Part shown: piece by piece, positions 6,057 through 13,527 of the stretch
How the letters are laid out: each line of letters opens with the position of its first letter
How positions within the stretch are numbered: the stretch's first letter is position 1
DNA from: Thiomonas arsenitoxydans
GTDB lineage: Bacteria > Pseudomonadota > Gammaproteobacteria > Burkholderiales > Burkholderiaceae_C
NCBI RefSeq assembly: GCF_000253115.1
Contig: NC_014144.1
Span: 1-46,756, forward strand
Reading direction: 5' to 3'
Length of the DNA: 46,756 nt
Made by a program: the position numbers and the translations under genes
The notes under the pieces: generated by a model
The model's database searches: none
The model's input: the letters and a program-made list of their open reading frames with translations, nothing else
Told to the model about the DNA's origin: nothing

Positions 6057-9029
6057 TCAAACGTCGTCCTTCCTGCTCAGGGGTCGCAGCTCGCCACGGG
6101 CGACCGCCTCCGGCACCGAGAACGAGTAGCGTCCAAGCATGTTGATGTGCTCATGGCCGAACGGCGACAGCCGAGCCTCGTCCTCGGGCTTCACCCGGTA
6201 GCCCTCGCTGCGCAACTGCGCGAGCACCGCGTCCATGTACAGCGTGTTCCACAGCACGATCATGTTGACGACCAGGCCGAGCGCGCTCAACTGGTCCTCC
6301 TGCCCTTCGCGGTAACGCTGGAACAGCTCGCCGCGCTTGCCGTGGAAGACTTCGCGCGCCAGGCTGTGGCGGCCTTCGCCGAGATTCAATTGCAGCAACG
6401 TGGCGCGGCGGCGGGCCTCGTCGTCGATGAAGTTCAGCGTATGGATGGTCTTGTCGATGCGGCCGATTTCGGCGATGGCCTGCGCCAGGCTGGTGGGCCG
6501 CTCATCGACCTGCAAGGTGCGCATGATGCCCATCGCCGGCACCATGCCGAGTTTGAGCGAGCCGACCAGGCGCAGCACGTCATCCCAATGCGGCGTGATG
6601 CGGTCGAGGTTCACGCGCTGCCGTGCCAGTGTATTGAGGTCGCCATAGTCGGCCTCGGCGTCCACGCGCCAGAAGCGCGTTCCGCCAACGTCGGCCAGGC
6701 GTGGGCAGAAACGGTAGCCGGAGAGACGGAACAAACCAAACACCACGTCGCTGTACGCGCCGGTGTCGGTCATGATCTGCGTCGGCTGCAATTCGGTCTG
6801 CTGCTCCAACACAACCGCCAGCAAGACCAGGCTGTCGCGCAGCGTGCCGGGAACGGTGATGGCGTTCAGCCCGGTGCATTGATCGGACAGCAGGTTGTAC
6901 CAGGTGACGCCGCGCCCGCGATTGAAGTATTTCGGGTTCGGCGCGGCGTGGATGGTGCGCACCGGCACCACGAAGCGCATGCCGTCCGCCGAGGCCACGT
7001 CGCCGCCGCCCCAGGCGCGGGCCAGCGCGATGCGGTTCTGCGCCGCCACCAGCACGGCGTTGCAGGCGATCAACGTGTCGTCGCGCACGTAGTTCTGATC
7101 GACCCACATCAGCCGGTCGCGCCTGAGCGCCGGGGAGTCCTGCCGCACGAGCGGTTCGGGGCCGGTGTTGCAGGCCTCGGCCATCAGCACCGCGCACAGG
7201 CTGGTGGTCAGATCGGCCGCGCGTGCGGTGCGCTCGGTCAGGTGCGTGAACGCCTCCATGCAGCCGGTGCGCGCGGCGACTTCCAATAGGATTTCCGGCA
7301 GATCGACACGCGGCATGCGCGCCTTGATCTCGTTGCGCAGCGCGATCAGCGAAGCCGGTTCTTCCAGCGCCTCCAAGGGGCTGAGCACCAGTTCGGTCTT
7401 GTCGCCGACTGTCTCGAAGCGCACTGCGTCGTTCTCGGGCAGGCGTGCGGCGACGCGCCGGTAGGTCTCGTCCAGTTCGCGCGTCAGCGCGGACAACGTA
7501 GCCTCGGGCTGCGCCGTCAGGCCCAGCGAGCGGCAGACGATGGGCCGCGCGGCCTCCCACTCGGCCCCGGCCAGCAGCCCGGCGCGTGGATCGGCGTAGC
7601 GCCAACTCGGGCTGATGAACACGTCGCGGCGGCGAATCGCGCTGCGCAGCTTGTCGAGCGCGCAGAACGAATAGGCCGTGGCATTGATGCGGCCGTCATC
7701 CTGCACGACATGGCGCTGCCACGCCTTGCCGACGATGGCCGTAGGCGGATCATGGTCGGGCTTCTCATGCAGCCATTGCAACGCCTGCGCCAAAGGCTGC
7801 GCGGCCGGATTGGCGTCGAAGCGGATGACGCGCAGCAACGTCGGCAGGAAACGCGAAACGGTGGCCTTGCGGGCCTCCAGCTCGGTATAGAACACATCGT
7901 TTGGCGGACGCACCAGGCCGCGAACCTCATTGAGCGCCTGGGCCAGTTCATCGCGGCCGATGGCGGCATAGACGCGCTCGCGCAGTTCGCCGTCCGGCAA
8001 GGCCGGATCGAGCAGCATCCGGCAAGCCTCGGCCAGCGTCGAGGCGGCCCGATCCAGATCCTTGAGCGAGCGCTGCCTGACCTTGCGGTCTTCCTTCTCG
8101 GCCTTGGTGAACAGTTCGCGTAGCAGCAGGTCGAGCACATCGAGGGCGTCGTCCTGCGCGCTGGCTTCCAGGCAATGCACGAAGGCCACCAGCGTGGCGA
8201 TGCGCCGCGCTTCCGGCAGCCGGGCCACGGCGGACACCTTGACGGTGCTGGCGAAGCGGGCCAGTGCCGCGATGCGGCTCGGCGGCACATGGGTGCCAGG
8301 CAGCCTGATGCCCAGGCCGCGCACGGTCTCGATGCGCAGCAAGGCCAACACGAGCGCCGGAGCGCTGACGCGCACTGGCCCCTTGCGCAATCGATCCAGC
8401 CAGGACTGGCGGCTGCCTTCGGCGGGCTTGAGCAGATCATCGAGTCGCTGCCGCTGTGCAGCCGTCACGCCGCGCACGAGCAGACGCCACAGGCGCGACT
8501 CCATGCGCGAGCGCACTTCAGCGATGAAGCGTTCCAGCACCGTGACGCCGGGCAGCAGCACCTTGTGACCGACCAGCCAGCCGTTGGCGTAATCGAACAG
8601 CGCGCTCGGCCGGTCGGTGCCCGTCCAGCACAGCGCGCATAGCCACCGGCCAAGGCGGAACTGCACGCCGCCGTCGGCAAATTCACGATAGCCGTAGCGG
8701 GCACGAATCTCGGTCGTGTGCCGCCAGCGTTGCTCGCTCTCGCGGTAGGCCAGCACGCAGTCGGGGTCGGCGATGCCGAGCTGGGACGACAGCGTATGCA
8801 GTACCGCACCGGGCACGGCGGCCGGGTCTTCCAGGAAGGTGCCGAGAAAGCGAGCCGTGGTCAGTTGCAGCGCATAGCCCAGTCGGTGGCTGTCGCGCCG
8901 CTTGGTGGCGATCCACTCGCGGTCATCGTCGTCCAGGTGGAAGTAGCGCGCCAGTTCTTCGCTGGAAAGCGTCTCTGGATAGCGGCCGTAGCGTTCCCGT
9001 TGCGTGGTGGACAGGAAGCTGACCGGCAT
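6057..9029 (-). CDS. tnpA: Tn3-family transposase TnpA
   Basis: A 990-residue DDE transposase of the usual Tn3-family length. The N-terminus RERYGRYPETLSSEELARYFHL is the DNA-binding start. The catalytic acidic residues are likely in DGMRFVVPVRTIH, in TDTGAYSDVVFGLF, and in the glutamate preceding DQLSALGLVVNMIVLWNT. It cuts the 38-bp ends and forms the cointegrate. The PIN toxin gene stops just upstream, so toxin, antitoxin and transposase are probably one transcript from the res region. Confidence 0.96.
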   Translation of the reverse strand: MPVSFLSTTQRERYGRYPETLSSEELARYFHLDDDDREWIATKRRDSHRLGYALQLTTARFLGTFLEDPAAVPGAVLHTLSSQLGIADPDCVLAYRESEQRWRHTTEIRARYGYREFADGGVQFRLGRWLCALCWTGTDRPSALFDYANGWLVGHKVLLPGVTVLERFIAEVRSRMESRLWRLLVRGVTAAQRQRLDDLLKPAEGSRQSWLDRLRKGPVRVSAPALVLALLRIETVRGLGIRLPGTHVPPSRIAALARFASTVKVSAVARLPEARRIATLVAFVHCLEASAQDDALDVLDLLLRELFTKAEKEDRKVRQRSLKDLDRAASTLAEACRMLLDPALPDGELRERVYAAIGRDELAQALNEVRGLVRPPNDVFYTELEARKATVSRFLPTLLRVIRFDANPAAQPLAQALQWLHEKPDHDPPTAIVGKAWQRHVVQDDGRINATAYSFCALDKLRSAIRRRDVFISPSWRYADPRAGLLAGAEWEAARPIVCRSLGLTAQPEATLSALTRELDETYRRVAARLPENDAVRFETVGDKTELVLSPLEALEEPASLIALRNEIKARMPRVDLPEILLEVAARTGCMEAFTHLTERTARAADLTTSLCAVLMAEACNTGPEPLVRQDSPALRRDRLMWVDQNYVRDDTLIACNAVLVAAQNRIALARAWGGGDVASADGMRFVVPVRTIHAAPNPKYFNRGRGVTWYNLLSDQCTGLNAITVPGTLRDSLVLLAVVLEQQTELQPTQIMTDTGAYSDVVFGLFRLSGYRFCPRLADVGGTRFWRVDAEADYGDLNTLARQRVNLDRITPHWDDVLRLVGSLKLGMVPAMGIMRTLQVDERPTSLAQAIAEIGRIDKTIHTLNFIDDEARRRATLLQLNLGEGRHSLAREVFHGKRGELFQRYREGQEDQLSALGLVVNMIVLWNTLYMDAVLAQLRSEGYRVKPEDEARLSPFGHEHINMLGRYSFSVPEAVARGELRPLSRKDDV

Positions 9030-9032
9030 GGC

Positions 9033-9452
9033 TCAAAGCGCCTCGGCGCAGAAGGTGGCCGGCGTGACGATGCGCGTGCGCCCGATGCTGCCGCGTTGCA
9101 GCAGCCCGGCGCGGCGGTCGCCTGTCACCAGGTAGTCGGCCTCGCCGCCCAAGGCCATCGCCAGCAGGAACGCATCGTTCGGATCATTCGCCTCGATGCC
9201 ATCCGGCAGTGGCGGCAGTTGCGCCAAAACGATGGCGCGCTGCATGTTGTTGACCATCGTGCCGACGCGGTGCGCGGGCAAGATGGTCTTGAGTTTGGGG
9301 TAGCGGCTCACTCGCCGCAACTCGTCGAGCTGTGCCGCCGATGTCACCAGCTCGAAACGCGCCGCGCGCCAGGCGCGATAGATCGCATCGGGTGGCCCAT
9401 GGGGCGAAATCAGCGCACCGAGCAGCACGTTGGTGTCAAGGATGACGCGCAT
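9033..9452 (-). CDS. PIN-domain toxin
   Basis: A 139-residue PIN-domain ribonuclease. It has MRVILDTNVLLGAL with the first catalytic aspartate (D6), a middle glutamate in AAQLDELRRV (about residue 44), and late acidic residues in DPNDAFLLA and YLVTGDRR. PIN toxins of toxin-antitoxin pairs cut RNA. Its start codon shares one base with the stop of the antitoxin gene (9452), the usual order and coupling. As transposon cargo between res and tnpA it may stabilise the element. Confidence 0.9.
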   Translation of the reverse strand: MRVILDTNVLLGALISPHGPPDAIYRAWRAARFELVTSAAQLDELRRVSRYPKLKTILPAHRVGTMVNNMQRAIVLAQLPPLPDGIEANDPNDAFLLAMALGGEADYLVTGDRRAGLLQRGSIGRTRIVTPATFCAEAL

Positions 9453-9691
9453 CAGTGCTCACGCGCCCATTGCACAGCCTCGTCGATGAGGTCGGTCAGT
9501 TCGGTTTCGCTCATGCTGGCCGCAGCCGTCTTGGCCTGATCGACGGCGCGCTCCAGCAGGTAGGCGCGCACAGCTTCCTCGATGAAGCGCGACAGGTCGC
9601 CCTTGCGGCCGCCGCCCTGCGCGGCGATGAACATGCGCACGGACTGATCTACGTCCGGCGACACGGCGATGTTCCAGCGAACGGTGTTCAT
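9452..9691 (-). CDS. Ribbon-helix-helix antitoxin of the PIN toxin
   Basis: A 79-residue protein with NTVRWNIAVSPDVDQSVRMF, a ribbon-helix-helix DNA-binding N-terminus, then a helical acidic tail (ETELTDLIDEAVQW) that would wrap the toxin. The ATG at 9691 is preceded by GGAGGG. The partner toxin follows immediately. It probably also represses its own promoter; the small dyad GTGTTTATACAC just upstream (about 9723-9734) is a candidate operator. Confidence 0.87.
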   Translation of the reverse strand: MNTVRWNIAVSPDVDQSVRMFIAAQGGGRKGDLSRFIEEAVRAYLLERAVDQAKTAAASMSETELTDLIDEAVQWAREH

Positions 9692-9900
9692 AACGCCCTC
9701 CAGTACGGTGTTTGGGTGCATAGGTGTTTATACACCCTATAGCCGTCACTGGCAACGGTTCGATAAAACCTTCGTTTTACAAGACTCTGCCGCGCGACCT
9801 GACGGGCAAACGGTGAAGCACCGCAATTCGTCTAACTTTGTGGTTTGATGAATCAAAGTTCGATATTATTCTCTTTCAACGAGTAAAGCAGACTCTAAGC
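9692..9900. promoter_or_regulatory. Transposon res site and divergent promoters
   Basis: A 209-bp spacer between the leftward antitoxin-toxin-tnpA genes and rightward tnpR. It holds dyads, including GTGTTTATACAC near 9723 and AACTTTG...CAAAGTT at about 9834-9860. In Tn3-family elements the resolvase binding sites (res I-III) and both promoters sit here. I cannot place the crossover base. Confidence 0.7.
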
Positions 9901-10821
9901 ATGAAGATCGGCTACGCCCGCGTTTCCACGCGCGACCAGAAATCAGACTTGCAGGTGGACGCCCTCAAGGCGGCCGGTTGCGAGCGCGTCTACCAGGACG
10001 TGGCGAGCGGCGCGAAGACCGCGCGGCCGGCGCTCGACGAGTTGCTGGGTCAGTTGCGAGCCGGCGACGTGCTGGTGATCTGGAAGCTCGACCGCATGGG
10101 GCGTTCGCTCAAGCACCTGGTTGAACTGGTCGGCAGCCTGATGGAACGCAAGGTCGGGCTGCTGAGCCTGAACGACCCAATCGACACCACCAGCGCCCAG
10201 GGGCGGCTCGTGTTCAACCTGTTCGCCTCGCTCGCGGAGTTCGAGCGCGAGCTGATCCGCGAGCGCACGCAGGCCGGACTGACGGCGGCACGGGCGCGCG
10301 GACGGGTCGGTGGGCGGCCCAAAGGTTTGACGCCGCAGGCCGAGGCGACGGCGCTGGCCGCCGACACGCTGTACCGCGAGCGCAAGCTGTCGGTGGCTGC
10401 CATCGCGCAGAAGCTGCATGTGTCCAAGAGCACGCTGTACAGCTACCTACGGCATCGCGGCGTCGAGATCGGCCCCTACAAGAAACCGGCGCGGGGCCAG
10501 CCAGGCCCATCGACGAGTGCTGGCGAGGCTGATCCGCCGAAGGTCGCCACGATCCGGCTGACGCTGCGCATCGAAAACAACAGCAAGTTCGTGCGCGGCA
10601 AGAAGCGCGCCCGTGAGGACATCGAGCGCTACTGCTTGTCGGAGTACGACGGCCAGCGGCTACCCAGTGGCGAGTACGAACTGAAGGTGCCCTACAGCAG
10701 TGATGACGACCTCGACAAGCGCATGCACGAGCTGCTGGGTGACATCTCAAGCGAGGCGGACGACCGCAACTGCTTCTCGGAAAGCGATGCCCGCATGGAT
10801 GGGACTGACCGCTACTGGTGA
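9901..10821 (+). CDS. tnpR: TnpR serine resolvase, long form
   Basis: A 306-residue serine recombinase that resolves transposition cointegrates. The catalytic domain begins MKIGYARVST, with the nucleophile serine at residue 9. It also has KLDRMGRSLKHL and EFERELIRERTQAGL, and the helix-turn-helix is at about 160-185 (LSVAAIAQKLHVSKSTLYSYL). About 110 extra residues follow the HTH, unlike the roughly 185-residue TnpR of Tn3/Tn21; such long resolvases occur in some other Tn3 subgroups. The ATG at 9901 starts the conserved domain. Confidence 0.93.
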   Translation: MKIGYARVSTRDQKSDLQVDALKAAGCERVYQDVASGAKTARPALDELLGQLRAGDVLVIWKLDRMGRSLKHLVELVGSLMERKVGLLSLNDPIDTTSAQGRLVFNLFASLAEFERELIRERTQAGLTAARARGRVGGRPKGLTPQAEATALAADTLYRERKLSVAAIAQKLHVSKSTLYSYLRHRGVEIGPYKKPARGQPGPSTSAGEADPPKVATIRLTLRIENNSKFVRGKKRAREDIERYCLSEYDGQRLPSGEYELKVPYSSDDDLDKRMHELLGDISSEADDRNCFSESDARMDGTDRYW

Positions 10822-10830
10822 TGCCGAGCG

Positions 10831-10868
10831 CTTAAGTCGGTTGGCTGTTCCATTGCTCCCCGAACCCC
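10831..10868 (-). repeat. Right terminal inverted repeat, 38 bp
   Basis: Exact reverse complement of 4654-4691. The tnpR stop lies 9 bp before it. Confidence 0.96.
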
Positions 10869-10873
10869 TCTTT
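10869..10873. repeat. Target site duplication TCTTT (right)
   Basis: Second copy of the 5-bp duplication. Joining the flanks here restores the fic reading frame. Confidence 0.95.
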
Positions 10874-11623
10874 TGCCGCATGAAATGATCGACGGCCTGC
10901 GGATTGGTCGGGTGTGCTAGGGCGAGCTGGGCGCGCTCGATGCGCAGCAGCATGAAGCTGTCGCGCAGTTCGGGATGGTGTTTCAACGCGGCATCACGCG
11001 GCAGGCTCTCAAAATCGACGGCCCTTTGTGGGCGCACCGCTTCCATGAATATCTGCTTGATCGGCTCCAGTTGGCCCGCCATGCTTTGGCTGGCCGCGTG
11101 GTTCCACCGATCTTTCACCGCATCAATCCGGCGCTGGTCGAGGCTATAGCCCGCACGGCGGGCGACCGATTCCATGAAAACCCGCGTGCTTCGCCCGTTT
11201 CCTTCTCGGAAGGGGTGCAGCGCGTTCCAGTCCGAATAGTGATCGGCCAGGCGTTCCACAAACGCCCGTTTATCCGGTGGCTGGTTGATGTCCTTATCTT
11301 CGGCGAGCGCGCGGCTTAGTTTTTTGCCTTCGCTCTCGATGTATTCGGGGCGGGCAAACTCGCTGTTTCCCTTCGCAATGCCCACCGATCGGATTTGTCC
11401 CGCCCATTCATAAACATCCTGAAAAATATGCTTGTGGATCGCCTTGAGGTGATCGAGGTCATAGTTCCCGGATACCGGGTTTTGTTCGATCTCTCGAAGG
11501 CGACGCTCCGTTATCTCATATTCTTCCGAGCGCAGCTCGGCGGCGTCTCGGATGCCGAGCTTGTTTTTGAGGGTCTGTGTGCCTGGGATAAAATACGATT
11601 CCCAGGTGTCGAATGGCGCTTCG

Positions 11624-11833
11624 CTATTTTCTGTTGCCATTGTTGGCATGGCGCTCTCTTATTCGCGCCTTGATTTCTTCAATGGCTTGTTCGGGTGTGA
11701 TTTCGCCGCGAACGATGCGCTCGGATTGTTCGAGGAAACGCGCGCTCGGTTCAAATCCCTCTATCTTGCAATTCGCCGTGGCCTGCTCACCAGCCCAGCG
11801 GCGACGGGCCGTTGCTTCATCATCATTTTCCAT
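11624..11833 (-). CDS. VbhA-like Fic antitoxin
   Basis: A 69-residue helical protein directly upstream of and overlapping the fic gene. It contains CKIEGFEPS followed by SERIVRGEITPEQAIEEIKAR, the layout of VbhA-type class I antitoxins. Their inhibitory helix, motif (S/T)xxxE(G/N), puts a glutamate into the Fic ATP site. Here the EG pair is present, but the position four residues before E is asparagine rather than Ser/Thr. AAGGAG lies 7 bp upstream of the ATG. Keeping this gene intact would be needed if the truncated Fic is still toxic. Confidence 0.8.
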   Translation of the reverse strand: MENDDEATARRRWAGEQATANCKIEGFEPSARFLEQSERIVRGEITPEQAIEEIKARIRERHANNGNRK

Positions 11834-11906
11834 TTTGTTCTCCTTGCATAACTCTGTTCATTGGTTTATATTTTAACTGACTTATCTCTTTAACGTGAGG
11901 ATAACT

Positions 11907-12221
11907 ATGTCGTCTTATGTGGATTTAATGAAGCAGATTGCGGATTTGCAGGCGCAGGCCGATGCAATGGCGCGAGAAGAAAAAATCGCTGCGGTATTGC
12001 GCGTGAAGGACATCATGCGCGAATATGGTGTGACGCTGAGTGATCTTGGCGGGCTGGCCCAGCCCCGCTCTGGCCGTAAGGGGGTCGCTGTACCGCCGAA
12101 GTATAGGCATCCCGCCTCCGGTGCGCTGTGGTCGGGGCGCGGTCAAAAGCCCCGGTGGTTGCGCGAGGAAATGGCGAAGGGCCGCACCGCCGATGACTTT
12201 CTGATTGAGCGGGTATCGTGA
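11907..12221 (+). CDS. H-NS-family nucleoid protein
   Basis: A 104-residue H-NS-like protein. An N-terminal coiled coil (about residues 5-40) would mediate dimerisation. The C-terminal DNA-binding part YRHPASGALWSGRGQKPRWLRE (about 69-90) is the standard H-NS motif. The ATG at 11907 is used because GTGAGG just before it is the ribosome binding site. Plasmid-borne H-NS proteins often silence newly arrived AT-rich DNA. It is divergent from the fic antitoxin across a 73-bp AT-rich promoter region, and its stop overlaps the next gene. Confidence 0.9.
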   Translation: MSSYVDLMKQIADLQAQADAMAREEKIAAVLRVKDIMREYGVTLSDLGGLAQPRSGRKGVAVPPKYRHPASGALWSGRGQKPRWLREEMAKGRTADDFLIERVS

Positions 12222-12742
12222 TTGATTTGGCCCCGATGCTGTGGCGTCTGGTCGGGCTGGCCGCAGGGCTGGCTGTGCTGGCCTTGCTGGTGCGTGTTGT
12301 CCTGCATTCGCCGTTTCGACGCTGGCCGCTGCGGGGTAAGCGCGCTTTGATGTCTGCACCTGAGCGGCGCTTGTACCAGCTACTCGGGCGCGCTGCGCCC
12401 GGTCTGGTGGTGTTTACGCAAGTCTCTGTGTTGCAGATCATCGAGTTCGAGCAGCGCGGCACCCGGCTGTTCTGGACGTTGTTTCGCCGCCTGGGGCCGA
12501 TGTCCGTTGATTTTGTGTTGTGTCGGCCTGATGGCTGCATCGTGGCCTGTATCGAGCTGGATGATTCCAGCCATGCACTGCCCCGTCGCATTGCCGCCGA
12601 TCAGGTCAAAGATCGTGCGTTTAAGGATGCGGGGCTGGTGTTGTTGCGCATTCCTTTGTCGCATATGCCAAGCCTCGCCGAGCTGACTTCGGCGATCCAA
12701 TTATTGATGGAGAAACCGATTGAACCCCTCCAAAATCATTGA
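12218..12742 (+). CDS. DUF2726-like nuclease-fold protein with membrane anchor
   Basis: A 174-residue protein starting with GTG that overlaps the H-NS stop (GTGA). A hydrophobic helix at about 8-30 would anchor it in the inner membrane. The remainder matches the DUF2726 pattern: VDFVLCRPDG...ACIELDDSSH followed by RIAADQVKDRAFKDAGLVLLRIPL. This looks like a restriction-endonuclease fold with D, ExD and K positions. Its function is unknown; a nuclease acting on DNA is possible. Confidence 0.7.
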   Translation: MIDLAPMLWRLVGLAAGLAVLALLVRVVLHSPFRRWPLRGKRALMSAPERRLYQLLGRAAPGLVVFTQVSVLQIIEFEQRGTRLFWTLFRRLGPMSVDFVLCRPDGCIVACIELDDSSHALPRRIAADQVKDRAFKDAGLVLLRIPLSHMPSLAELTSAIQLLMEKPIEPLQNH

Positions 12743-12947
12743 GTATTCGGGCGCGGCTCTCGGTGTTGCGGGGGCTTTGTGGCTGGCACTGCGTTTGCCG
12801 AGTTCTGGTGATGCTTGGCTGGTGTGGATTGCGTCGAACGTGCTCTTGATCGCATGGGCTTGGCGGCACCGTGCTTGGGGCTTGGCTGCAATGTATTGCG
12901 TTTATCTTGGCACCTCGTTATTGGGCGCTCTGCGGTATCTTGGATAA
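12720..12947 (+). CDS. Small membrane protein (75 aa)
   Basis: A 75-residue, tryptophan-rich protein with two or three hydrophobic helices (about 10-26, 32-48 and 53-70). It probably starts at the TTG at 12720, inside the end of the previous gene, so it is likely co-translated. I do not recognise the family. Its stop lies just before the KorB-like palindrome at 12949. Confidence 0.5.
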   Translation: MNPSKIIEYSGAALGVAGALWLALRLPSSGDAWLVWIASNVLLIAWAWRHRAWGLAAMYCVYLGTSLLGALRYLG

Positions 12948-12948
12948 C

Positions 12949-12962
12949 TTTAGCATGCTAAA
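12949..12962. promoter_or_regulatory. KorB-like operator, site 2, overlapping a start codon
   Basis: TTTAGCATGCTAAA. The central ATG (12955-12957) is the apparent start codon of the next membrane protein, so a bound repressor would cover the translation start region. Confidence 0.75.
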
Positions 12963-13176
12963 TTCGCTGGCGTTTCTTCGATCTGTCCCTGTGCTCTGGA
13001 TGGTTGTGGGTGCGGGCTTGATCGGCGTTCTGTCTTTCCTGCGCTTGTTCTATGGACTGATTCGCTGGGAGCTGCGTTTCGATCTTCGCATCCTTGAGTT
13101 TGGTTTTCATATGTTTTTGCTGGGCGCTGTCTCGATCATTGTTGTCCTGGCATGGCTGTTTCGGGCCTATCTTTAA
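12955..13176 (+). CDS. Small membrane protein (73 aa)
   Basis: A 73-residue protein with two hydrophobic helices (about 8-33 and 48-70) separated by a charged loop (RWELRFDLR). The likely ATG at 12955 is the centre of a KorB-like palindrome. No ribosome binding site is visible, so translation may depend on the upstream gene. An earlier start at 12871 would overlap the previous gene extensively. Family not recognised. Confidence 0.5.
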   Translation: MLNSLAFLRSVPVLWMVVGAGLIGVLSFLRLFYGLIRWELRFDLRILEFGFHMFLLGAVSIIVVLAWLFRAYL

Positions 13177-13186
13177 GGAGTGAGTG

Positions 13187-13492
13187 ATGTCACGTTATGA
13201 TGCGCGCCTCGGTCGTCAGGTCTATGTCACAGATTTTGGGGAAACCGTTGATTTTTCTTTAGAGGATTCCGCCGAATCTATTATGACGGCGCTGGATTCC
13301 TTTTATGCCGTTCATATTCAAGATTATTATATTCGGTGCGATGATTCGGTCGATGGTGCGTTAGGCGGTAGCTATATGCTTTACCTTCAGAATGGTGGCG
13401 ATTTTTTCGAATACGCTCCTGATTTGTATTCTGTTCATGCCATCCTTGAGGGCATTCGGGCGGGTTATTTCGATCCCAAGAAAATGAGCTGA
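13187..13492 (+). CDS. Unknown small acidic protein (101 aa)
   Basis: A 101-residue acidic soluble protein (MSRYDARLGRQVYVTDFGETVDF...) with AAGGAG 7 bp before its ATG. It has no membrane segment or known motif that I can see. Its coding DNA is clearly less GC-rich than its neighbours, which hints at separate acquisition. The first full copy of the leader repeat begins 36 bp after its stop. Confidence 0.6.
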   Translation: MSRYDARLGRQVYVTDFGETVDFSLEDSAESIMTALDSFYAVHIQDYYIRCDDSVDGALGGSYMLYLQNGGDFFEYAPDLYSVHAILEGIRAGYFDPKKMS

Positions 13493-13527
13493 TCGGTTGT
13501 GGGCCAAATACCGCGTGAGCGGTCAAT

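Larger units (their letters stand above)
4654..10868. mobile_element. Tn3-family mer transposon, 6,215 bp
   Basis: A complete element bounded by perfect 38-bp inverted repeats beginning GGGGTTCGGGGAG and flanked by 5-bp TCTTT duplications. Contents left to right are merR (minus), merT, merP and a GDCCVxC gene (plus), tnpA (minus), a PIN toxin and its RHH antitoxin (minus), a res/promoter region and tnpR (plus). The mercuric reductase gene merA is absent. The intact ends and target duplication suggest a recent insertion. It landed in the fic toxin gene after the catalytic domain. Confidence 0.96.
10747..11649 (-). pseudogene. Fic-domain toxin, C-terminus replaced by transposon
   Basis: The 5' part of a Fic gene. 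Residues 1-260 are original. The reading frame then enters the right transposon end and adds about 40 unrelated residues before a stop at 10747. The Fic core is complete: HPFREGNGRSTR at residues 145-156 matches HxFx(D/E)GNGRxxR, and GNSEFARPEYIE is the upstream flap region. Fic enzymes usually transfer AMP from ATP to target proteins. The gene overlaps its antitoxin by 26 bp. The order and the Fic start resemble VbhT of Bartonella, which carries a C-terminal type IV secretion signal. Here the original C-terminus lies at 4302-4648. The truncated protein may still be active. Confidence 0.88.

Noticed and set aside
6147..7289. Large plus-strand frame inside tnpA
   Set aside because: It is the antisense of the transposase gene, whose protein is complete and recognisable. 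There is no ribosome binding site or known domain.
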